From positions 1 to 21,086 of the forward strand of contig DEPT01000049.1 in the NCBI GenBank assembly GCA_002358905.1: a DNA stretch of 21,086 bases. The letters run 5' to 3'. Shown here in pieces: positions 7,701 to 13,033 of this stretch. The notes under the pieces were generated by a model, which searched no databases, had not been told where the DNA came from, and was given only the letters and a program-made list of their open reading frames with translations. This stretch comes from Akkermansiaceae bacterium UBA3385 (GTDB lineage Bacteria; Verrucomicrobiota; Verrucomicrobiia; Verrucomicrobiales; Akkermansiaceae). The position numbers were made by a program, and so were the translations under genes. Numbering within the stretch: the first letter of the stretch is position 1; each line of letters begins with the position of its first letter.

Positions 7701-10427
7701 GGAGTTGCCGCCCACGTAAATCTGCGGGCTCTGAGCTTCACTCAGTGTATCCGGGTAGGAGATGAAGCTTACGCTGTTGTTATTGCAGATTTCTGCAGTG
7801 CTCCCGGAATACAGGTACATGGAGCAACCGGACTCAGTGGCCTGGTTGTTCAGGAATTGCACCTGGTCCAGGTGGTGAATCCAAATGTAAGAGGCTGCGC
7901 TGCGGCTGCCCATGCTGGCAGATTTCAGATTCTGAATCGTCAGATTGACCGGGGCTTCTGCATCGGCAGAGGTCAGTTCGTAGTGGCCGATGAGGGCATC
8001 GTAAGCGAGGTTCTGATTATCTACGGTGACGTTTTCGGTCAGGACGAACTTCTGGGATCCCTCAGCGGTGCTCAGCTGGGAAACGGTCTGCTGGTTTACC
8101 TCCCGGTATTCTTCCGAGAGCACATAACCATCTTTCATCAGCATGCTTTCCTGGGTTCCTCCCGTTGTCACTCCATAATCCAGGTACAGGCTGCCTTTGT
8201 TCCAGACAAGCCGGGCATCCTCCGCGGATACGCCTTCCAGCGTCACCTTGGATTCATCCCAAGCCAGGGAGCTGCCGGCAGCCAGCGTGAACAGACAAAA
8301 ACTCTGCCCCTTGCTCAGCTGGTCAGCGTCGATGGAAATAGTGAGTTCCCCGGCATTGATATTGCCGGCAAGTCGTACATTGCTCTCCAGAGTCGGTGTA
8401 AAGTGCAGGACGGTTGAATCTGCAAGCGTAGATTCGTTGAACAAGGCGTAGGCATCACCAGAGAAGGCCAGGCTGCTTCCGCTGCCGGCAGTAAGTGTTT
8501 CGGCGCGGAACTTACCGGAATGGAGGGCCAGGGTCGCCTGGGTGCCGGTGCTTGTATCGATTGTGTATGAGTTAGCAAGTACCCGGGCTCCGCTCTGAAC
8601 CTGCAGGGTGCCGCCTTTCTGCGTGGCTTCCCCGAATAAGCTGGTGGAAGAGGTGCGTATTTCCTCTGCTGTAGCGGCACGGTCAAGAAGCTTTTCCAGA
8701 TGAGTGGCAACCTTGCTGGCATCAAAAATAACGCTGCCGTTGTTGTTCTGTGTTGTATTAATCTGAACAGAGCCGAGGGCCTTCACGGTATCGTGTACAC
8801 GAATGGTCTGGTTGGCCCCAGCCGAAAGGTTAAGCGATTCTTCTGCCCGTATGGCCATCAGGCGCGTACCGGATGCATCAATTTCTGCATTGTTTTCAAT
8901 AAGCACGCTGCTGTTACCGGAAATGGTCACATTCTGGGCGTGTATGGCACCACCCCAGCTCGCGCCTTTAGCGCCGTCTGCCTGGTTGCCGGAAATGGTC
9001 ACATTGGTGTTGCCGGTAATGTTGACCGTGCCGCCGCTGATGGCACCGCCATAGGCGCTTCCATGTTCTGAATAAGCTTTGTTGTTCTGGATATTCAGCG
9101 TAGCATTATCGTTCAGAGAGATAATGCTGCCGTCGCCACCGTAAATGGCACCACCATAAGCAGAGCAGTAAGACCCTGATTTAGGAGCCTGAGAGATGGC
9201 CGCATTCCCGGTGATATCGAGAGAGCCGTTGCTGTTCAGGTCCATCACAGCATTTTTACCAAGGTAGATGGCACCGCCATACACCGTGCTGGATGATGCA
9301 GATTCGCTGCCCGAGAAGGCCTCATTGCTACGGAAGGAAAGCTGCTCATTATTGTTCAGCTGCACGGTTGCACCATCACCTGCGGCGATGGCACCACCCA
9401 TGGCTCCCATAGCGCTTAGCGTTGTGCTGCTGCCCCGGGTAGCGGAGCGGACTTTGTTGGCATCGAAGGTCAGTTTTTTGTTGCCGCTGAGATTGATGCC
9501 GGCTCCATTGCCGGCATAAATAGCACCGCCGTATGCGTTGTAGGCCGCCTGGTTTTCCAAATCAGCTTCCGATATATTCCCCTGGAACAGTACGTCGTCA
9601 TTGCCTGTTATGGCAATATAGCCTTCGCCATCTGTCACGCTGCCGCCATTTTCGCTTCCTTCAATGTGAATGGCACCGCCCTTCGGTGCATAGGCGGTGA
9701 TATAGGCATTGGACCCGGGAACGGTGAATACTTTGTTGCCGGTGAAACTCAGCTTTTTGTTGTTCTCAAAAGATACCTTTGCCCCGCGTTTTCCATAGAT
9801 GGCACCACCGCTGGTATCGTTTTTGAGGGAGCTGGCATAGTTGCTGTCAAAAGTGATGTCGTTGTTGTGACTGAAGGTGAGCAAAGCAGAGTTCGCTACA
9901 TAGAAAACACCGCCGTTGCCGCGGGATTCATAGTGGCGGGAGTTGTCGGCAAAGTAGAGTGTTCCGTTGTTGTTGAACACGCTGGTGCCAAACATGTAGC
10001 TGAACGCGCCGCCGTTGTAATCGCTGTATGCCGTGAACGTGATGCCGGTGGCAGTCAGTGCAGCCAGATTTTCTACCGTGAGTGAGCCACTGGAGAAGGG
10101 ACGGGTTGCCGCATTGGTGATGGAGAGTGAGGACAGATTGGAGGCATCTGCGCTGGTGATATACCAGTTGCCACTGCCTGTTTTAAGGGAGGTGCTGAGC
10201 TCGTCCATGACCACTCCTTCCTCTCCGGCTGCTATTTTGAACGCCACATTTGCCGTAGAGGCATGGCTGCTCATGTCACTGGCAGAGGATACGTTGACTA
10301 CGGTGTATCCTTCCGGTGTGGCGATGGCGCCCGGTGTGCTCATTCCGGCATCTGCCCCAAATGCAGGAGCGGCACAGATGATGAGCATAAGCTGGCGGAA
10401 AAGGGAAGTGGGCAAGTGCGGTTTCAT
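4734..10427 (-). CDS. Giant surface protein with Pmp-like GGAI/FxxN beta-helix repeats and PEP-CTERM-like anchor
   Basis: The 1897 residues open with a signal peptide (basic MKPHLPTSLFRQ, hydrophobic LMLIICAAPAFG, cleavage near residue 25). Two long arrays follow, with 11 GGAI and about 19 FxxN motifs in total. One covers about residues 140-500 and the other about 860-1180. Typical units are NNKKLSFTGN and GNKSVSFDKN. This combination defines chlamydial polymorphic membrane proteins, which fold as right-handed beta-helices and act as adhesins. Residues about 1300-1850 resemble autotransporter passenger beta-strand repeats (TFTGTISGEGSI). Instead of a C-terminal beta-barrel, the protein ends with LVPEPATATLSLLAL...ARRRRK, a PEP-CTERM-like tripartite tail processed by exosortase-type systems. 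It is probably exported and surface- or matrix-associated. The ligand is unknown, and adhesion is an inference from the fold. It is Ser/Thr/Asn/Gly-rich with very few Cys. Confidence 0.85.
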   Translation of the reverse strand: MKPHLPTSLFRQLMLIICAAPAFGADAGMSTPGAIATPEGYTVVNVSSASDMSSHASTANVAFKIAAGEEGVVMDELSTSLKTGSGNWYITSADASNLSSLSITNAATRPFSSGSLTVENLAALTATGITFTAYSDYNGGAFSYMFGTSVFNNNGTLYFADNSRHYESRGNGGVFYVANSALLTFSHNNDITFDSNYASSLKNDTSGGAIYGKRGAKVSFENNKKLSFTGNKVFTVPGSNAYITAYAPKGGAIHIEGSENGGSVTDGEGYIAITGNDDVLFQGNISEADLENQAAYNAYGGAIYAGNGAGINLSGNKKLTFDANKVRSATRGSSTTLSAMGAMGGAIAAGDGATVQLNNNEQLSFRSNEAFSGSESASSSTVYGGAIYLGKNAVMDLNSNGSLDITGNAAISQAPKSGSYCSAYGGAIYGGDGSIISLNDNATLNIQNNKAYSEHGSAYGGAISGGTVNITGNTNVTISGNQADGAKGASWGGAIHAQNVTISGNSSVLIENNAEIDASGTRLMAIRAEESLNLSAGANQTIRVHDTVKALGSVQINTTQNNNGSVIFDASKVATHLEKLLDRAATAEEIRTSSTSLFGEATQKGGTLQVQSGARVLANSYTIDTSTGTQATLALHSGKFRAETLTAGSGSSLAFSGDAYALFNESTLADSTVLHFTPTLESNVRLAGNINAGELTISIDADQLSKGQSFCLFTLAAGSSLAWDESKVTLEGVSAEDARLVWNKGSLYLDYGVTTGGTQESMLMKDGYVLSEEYREVNQQTVSQLSTAEGSQKFVLTENVTVDNQNLAYDALIGHYELTSADAEAPVNLTIQNLKSASMGSRSAASYIWIHHLDQVQFLNNQATESGCSMYLYSGSTAEICNNNSVSFISYPDTLSEAQSPQIYVGGNSTLRMENNKKILFANNYGRFGAAIQAAGNSLVEIAHNQDVEFTGNGYAKANNNSYVDYGGAIRTAGAGAEISLHDNKKVSFNNNICEQGGAIALAESSKLSIYDNEEVSFTGNGRPGEGSGGAIALGRYATLEITGNKSVSFDKNEPGFYGSGIYGETYSSVRIEGNDNISFTENIGAGGAGISMETASSLIISGNKNVIFDSNNKTETSNGGSASAIRIFHNGSNSYAGNIVEINNNENLRFTYNEGAAIRMSNLRGSLSIQNNDSAVFEGNYAVDTKGNYTLQAMRIGAHANAVELGAVTDISLSAAQGKSLDFRDGINITGNVSVSLNNHFTTAENQSIAQTGDIIFSSATVEKNLIALKGSKDAVTADEIKNSSTFNIEAQTKLHGGRLRVEDGAIFTGHGLEATAGSAATVQVNNATIDHTGYDLIFNSGTRLEVIGKSSVLGNLVMKAGSAMVVDAAIMSLSGTTAIGDEVSLSSRNTNATIAKLAMASDGITGSASDSGMQDVTLAVGNATYFLTGMTLNNVELNTTANTAFTLTDVAVQSGSTFNLGSGGSVVMHGKGLYDIGNATTMGSRISLDNDWTGTVRMTGSTLAGLNLDSLAKGDNSSVELSGVKGYLNQANKTAQTYAANLILTDNGDKAAWEINNGWSGDTRTFTGTISGEGSIRRTTWNGTNQNIIFAGDTSQWDGVFSHEVDTGAQNGVTIITNLTFNGSSEINAEITTNGKGELNVTLDDANIKTRATEVKVNKQMSVTSLTLTEGTNARFSDTLTSAAESTINKAAHLSLGESCTLSGYDGGIGTFAGTVLSAEAAEGGSMSDMNVALAAGDFAFEQIKLSNVHFASTLVSTLTLNDVNFGDDCSFDVGATGSIALSGATLTLTTPALSLEHDGMLVLDCSDIFHCTASGDLVISLGLTREELMEAGYTDISVDFGTDVDYTTLALSIDGAVYTGVQNGAATFTLVPEPATATLSLLALAALAARRRRK

Positions 10428-10444
10428 AGATGGAAAAAGATTTA

Positions 10445-10484
10445 CTGACAGACATGATGCTACCCCTACCTGTCAGAATGTCAA
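10445..10484 (-). promoter_or_regulatory. Promoter and candidate operator of the Pmp-like gene
   Basis: On the minus strand a perfect -35 box TTGACA (10479-10484) lies 16 bp from a -10 box TAGCAT (10457-10462). The start would be near 10450, giving a leader of about 23 nt. A 7-bp inverted repeat, CTGACAG (10445-10451) and CTGTCAG (10470-10476), brackets the -10 box and part of the spacer and could be a repressor site. No Shine-Dalgarno sequence is seen before the ATG at 10427. Confidence 0.55.
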
Positions 10485-10550
10485 GTAAATAATATGTAAT
10501 AGTTAAGAAAAATGTTGAAGTGTGTTTGACACTGTGTGAATGAGGGTAAT

Positions 10551-10581
10551 GAAAACCGGTTTCCCTGGCAGGGAAACCGGT
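10551..10581 (-). terminator. Intrinsic terminator of kdsB-uppS
   Basis: A perfect 12-bp stem (ACCGGTTTCCCT at 10555-10566, AGGGAAACCGGT at 10570-10581) with a 3-nt loop lies 24 bp beyond the uppS stop on the minus strand. It is followed there by TTTTCATT. The T-tail is short, so efficiency may be moderate. It separates uppS from the downstream Pmp-like gene, which has its own promoter. Confidence 0.75.
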
Positions 10582-10605
10582 GAAAAACAGAGAGGGAAAA
10601 GCGCA

Positions 10606-11307
10606 TTAGCGCTTGCCGTAGCGGCGCTCTCGTTTAGCGTATTCAGCCAGAGCGGCTTCGAATTCTTCTCTTCCGAAATCGGGCCAGAGTACATCCGTTA
10701 CGTAGAGTTCTGCGTAGCTTATCTGCCAGAGCAGGTAGTTGGAGATACGCATTTCTCCGCTGGTGCGGATGAGCAAATCCGGGTCCGGCATGCCGGCGGT
10801 GTAGAGGCTGCCGGAAATCATTTCCGGGGTAATGTTCTGAGGCTCCAGTGTGCCGTTCTGTACCTGTACGGCCAAGCTGCGTACAGCTGCAGTGATTTCC
10901 TGGCGGGAGCCGTATGAGAGCGCAAGCACGAGGTTGAGCCCATCGTTCTCCCTGGTGGCATCCATGCTGACCTGGAGCTGGTTGCGGCAGTTTTCCGGCA
11001 GCATGTGCAGCTCTCCGATGGCGTGCAGCCGCACGTTCTTCTCCATCATCTCCGGGGTGCGCTCCTTCAGGTATTTATCCAGCAGGTGCATGAGGGCGCT
11101 TACCTCCAGTTTGGAGCGCCCCCAGTTTTCGGTAGAGAAAGCGTACAGTGTGAGCCACTTGACACCATGCTCCAGGCAAAGGTCGATGGCTCGCTGCACG
11201 GAGCGGCCTCCTTCCTCGTGCCCCTTGGCGCGGAGAATGCCTTTCTGCTTGGCCCAGCGGCCATTGCCATCCATGATGATGGCGATATGTTGCGGAATAG
11301 CGCTCAT
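10606..11307 (-). CDS. uppS: Isoprenyl transferase (undecaprenyl diphosphate synthase)
   Basis: This cis-prenyltransferase adds isopentenyl units to farnesyl-PP to make undecaprenyl-PP, the lipid carrier for peptidoglycan and O-antigen sugars. Family motifs are present: HIAIIMDGNGRWA with catalytic Asp13, KGHEEGGRSV, TLYAFSTENWGR, and the C-terminal signature LIRTSGEMRISNYLLWQ with YAELYVTDVLWPDF. The length of 233 is slightly short of E. coli UppS (253). The frame extends 12 codons further to 11343, inside kdsB. The ATG at 11307 is preferred because it gives the canonical MSAIPQHIAIIMDGN start, 7 nt after the kdsB stop. The tight spacing indicates an operon with kdsB. Confidence 0.94.
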   Translation of the reverse strand: MSAIPQHIAIIMDGNGRWAKQKGILRAKGHEEGGRSVQRAIDLCLEHGVKWLTLYAFSTENWGRSKLEVSALMHLLDKYLKERTPEMMEKNVRLHAIGELHMLPENCRNQLQVSMDATRENDGLNLVLALSYGSRQEITAAVRSLAVQVQNGTLEPQNITPEMISGSLYTAGMPDPDLLIRTSGEMRISNYLLWQISYAELYVTDVLWPDFGREEFEAALAEYAKRERRYGKR

Positions 11308-11314
11308 GAATGCA

Positions 11315-12136
11315 TTAGAGCTCGTACTCGCCGTATTCTGCAAGGATGGCTTCTACGCGGGCTACGTCCTCGGGGGAATCCACACCGCTGGTGGTCTTGC
11401 GGCCGCGGTAGTTGACTTCCACCATCTTGACGCGGAGCCCGTTGAAGAGGAAACGCATCTGCTCCAGACCCTCCACGCAGCCTTTTTCGTAGTCGCCCTC
11501 CGGCAGCTCGAAATAGTTCTTGAGTGCATCGTATGTATAGGCGTAAAGACCCACATGGCGGCGCACTGGGCTCTTTTCCATGGTTTCGCGGGCTTTTTCT
11601 GGTTTGCGGATGGCGGGAATGGTGCTCTTGGAAAAAGCCATGGCATATCCATTCTTATCTACAAGAACGGTTGTGCCGCTGTACGGCGTGGTCTTCTTGG
11701 ATTCTACCAGCCGGTCATATTCAGCCCAATCCAGGTGAATGCAGGGGGTGAACACATCGGCAGGGCTGGCCTTCCATTCATCAATAAGTTGCTGGATGAC
11801 CCACGGGGGACACAGGGGATTGTCGCCCTGCAGGTTGACGACGAATCCGGGTGCGGTAGCCTGCTGGCTCACGGCATCCCAGCAGCGTTCCGTGCCGCTG
11901 CGGCAGCTTTCGGCTGTCATCACCACGGGTACATCTACACCCTGGCAGAATTCTACGATGCGTTCGTCATCCGTGGCTACCACATAACTGCAGTTTTCGT
12001 TTTTGCGGCAGATGGAGGCGGCAATATCGGCTACTCGTTTAATCATTTCCACTCCGGCAATCTTGACCAGGGGTTTGCCGGGAAGTCGAGTGGAAGCATA
12101 GCGGGCGGGAATTACGATGAGAATGGACTGGGACAT
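11315..12136 (-). CDS. kdsB: 3-deoxy-manno-octulosonate cytidylyltransferase (CMP-KDO synthetase)
   Basis: KdsB activates KDO with CTP to give CMP-KDO for the LPS inner core, in the cytoplasm. The N-terminal nucleotidyltransferase motif IPARYASTRLPGKPL (residues 9-23) and ATDDERIVEFC are clear, as are SGTERC, VNLQGDNP (residues 100-107) and the metal-binding GVDSPEDVARVEAI (D253). The usual GDEP motif reads GDNP here. The Asp that binds metal is kept and the Glu is replaced. At 273 residues it is about 25 longer than E. coli KdsB. The enzyme class is secure, but whether the substrate is KDO or a variant such as 8-amino-KDO cannot be decided by eye. It forms an operon with uppS. The divergent neighbour at 12271 has its own promoter. 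Confidence 0.9.
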   Translation of the reverse strand: MSQSILIVIPARYASTRLPGKPLVKIAGVEMIKRVADIAASICRKNENCSYVVATDDERIVEFCQGVDVPVVMTAESCRSGTERCWDAVSQQATAPGFVVNLQGDNPLCPPWVIQQLIDEWKASPADVFTPCIHLDWAEYDRLVESKKTTPYSGTTVLVDKNGYAMAFSKSTIPAIRKPEKARETMEKSPVRRHVGLYAYTYDALKNYFELPEGDYEKGCVEGLEQMRFLFNGLRVKMVEVNYRGRKTTSGVDSPEDVARVEAILAEYGEYEL

Positions 12137-12166
12137 AGGAAAGAACAGGTTGTTTCCTGTGTGTCT

Positions 12167-12195
12167 ATCCTAACGCATATGCACGCATTTGTCAC
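12167..12195 (-). promoter_or_regulatory. Promoter of kdsB-uppS
   Basis: On the minus strand a -35-like GTGACA (12190-12195) and a -10-like TAGGAT (12167-12172) are 17 bp apart. The predicted start is near 12160, giving a leader of about 24 nt. The leader contains AGGAAA and TTTCCT arms (12137-12158 region) that could form a small hairpin before the ATG. Confidence 0.4.
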
Positions 12196-12234
12196 GAAGA
12201 AAAGCATATTTTCAACTGTTGCGGAGCTCTTTGC

Positions 12235-12264
12235 TTGACATCTTACCCTGGAAAAGCCTAAAAT
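12235..12264 (+). promoter_or_regulatory. Near-consensus promoter at the start of the small secreted protein gene
   Basis: TTGACA (12235-12240) and TAAAAT (12259-12264) are 18 bp apart. The expected +1 is 12270-12272, which coincides with the ATG at 12271. The transcript is therefore predicted to be leaderless. Confidence 0.6.
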
Positions 12265-12270
12265 GTCTGC

Positions 12271-12705
12271 ATGTACAAGACGCTTGTTCCTATTCTCATA
12301 GCCAGTACGGTTCTGCATGCCGCTGAGGAGAGCCCCATGGCAGATGTGTGCGATCGCCTCGTTGCTGCGCTGGCGCAGGAAACAGCCGCTTTGACAAAGA
12401 TTCAGTCCCCGGCAGATGCTGAAGGTGCGCTGGATGAACTCCGTGCCAGCCTGCAGGCTCTGGAGACTTTATTTGCCGTGGATGAGAAAGAACTCTGGAT
12501 GTACATTGATAATACCGCTGGAGTGAAGCAGCCTATTGTAGATGAACTGGAGCGGCTTGCTCTGCAGTTTTCCCGCATTCAGAAAGCAAACTTCTTCCAG
12601 AACGCAACACTCCGGCAGCTGCTTGCTCCCCAGGTATTGTCAACACCGCAGAATGCGAAGAAGACTAAGCGCGGGAAGCTCCGCGAGATTGATCATGATG
12701 AGTAA
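12271..12705 (+). CDS. Small secreted hypothetical protein
   Basis: This 144-residue protein is not assigned to any known family. It starts with a signal peptide (MYKTLVPILIASTVLHA, probable cleavage before AEES), so it is likely periplasmic. The mature part is predicted to be mainly helical and acidic: VCDRLVAALAQETAAL, then DAEGALDELRASLQALETL and QPIVDELERLALQFSRIQKAN. A basic stretch (NAKKTKRGK) lies close to an acidic C-terminus. There are no membrane segments after the signal and no catalytic motif. The signal ends in the same LHAA as the ankyrin protein at 19908. Its 3' end overlaps the convergent AP2-like gene by 41 bp. A near-consensus promoter abuts the ATG, suggesting strong, leaderless expression. 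Confidence 0.75.
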   Translation: MYKTLVPILIASTVLHAAEESPMADVCDRLVAALAQETAALTKIQSPADAEGALDELRASLQALETLFAVDEKELWMYIDNTAGVKQPIVDELERLALQFSRIQKANFFQNATLRQLLAPQVLSTPQNAKKTKRGKLREIDHDE

Positions 12706-12970
12706 GCCCTGAGCTTTTCTCTCTCAGGAGCTGCTGGACGTGTTCCAGCTCGGTGTCCATATATTCCGGCAAATCATCCCGGTGTTGGGACATATTGGCA
12801 AAGACTTTGTCCCGGTATTCGATAGCGGCTGCTTTGGAGTCTTCCTCTGAACCATATTGCAGGTCAGAAAAATAGCGAGTAATGATGCGACCGCAGCGCT
12901 GGATGCTGACGCGCCAGCCCTGGAAATCCGTATTTTCGTACGTGTATCTGGTTAAGTTTTTACTTTTCAT
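12665..12970 (-). CDS. Small AP2-like domain protein (putative DNA-binding)
   Basis: The protein is 101 residues from the ATG at 12970 (113 from the ATG at 13006). Its core, GWRVSIQRCGRIITRYFSD followed by YGSEEDSKAAAIEYRDKV, has the AP2-type pattern of three beta-strands with conserved W, G and F, followed by a helix with A..A..YRD. AP2 domains bind DNA in plant factors and in bacterial and phage integrases or homing endonucleases. Here no nuclease or recombinase domain is attached. The tail is charged (LEHVQQLLREKSSGLTHHDQ). The gene lies 63 bp after the NAD-synthetase-like stop on the same strand, so they may be co-transcribed. Both possible start codons fall in the arms of a strong hairpin. 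A DNA-binding role is inferred from pattern alone. Its 3' end overlaps the convergent gene. Confidence 0.65.
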   Translation of the reverse strand: MKSKNLTRYTYENTDFQGWRVSIQRCGRIITRYFSDLQYGSEEDSKAAAIEYRDKVFANMSQHRDDLPEYMDTELEHVQQLLREKSSGLTHHDQSRGASRA

Positions 12971-13007
12971 GAGGGTATGTAGCGTGTGGACGTTACATAC
13001 CCTCATG
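12968..13007 (-). promoter_or_regulatory. 14-bp perfect inverted repeat covering the start of the AP2-like gene
   Basis: The arms CATGAGGGTATGTA (12968-12981) and TACATACCCTCATG (12994-13007) are perfectly complementary around 12 bp. Three more pairs, including one G-U, extend the stem in RNA. The arms contain the two candidate ATG codons (12970 and 13006). No T-run follows on either strand, so it does not look like a terminator. It may be an operator bound by the AP2-like protein, or an RNA hairpin hiding the start codon. Confidence 0.7.
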
Positions 13008-13033
13008 CGGGTTCAATAACTTGTACCCAAGTA

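Noticed and set aside
4734..10427. Regular repeats in the surface gene as a CRISPR-like array
   Set aside because: The repeats are protein-level GGAI/FxxN motifs within one open frame, with variable DNA sequence and spacing.
10850..12238. 462-codon plus-strand frame over uppS and kdsB
   Set aside because: It spans two genuine opposite-strand genes and shows no domain of its own.
12968..13007. Hairpin as an intrinsic terminator of the NAD-synthetase-like gene
   Set aside because: The sequence after it on the minus strand is A-rich rather than T-rich, and it overlaps the next start codon.
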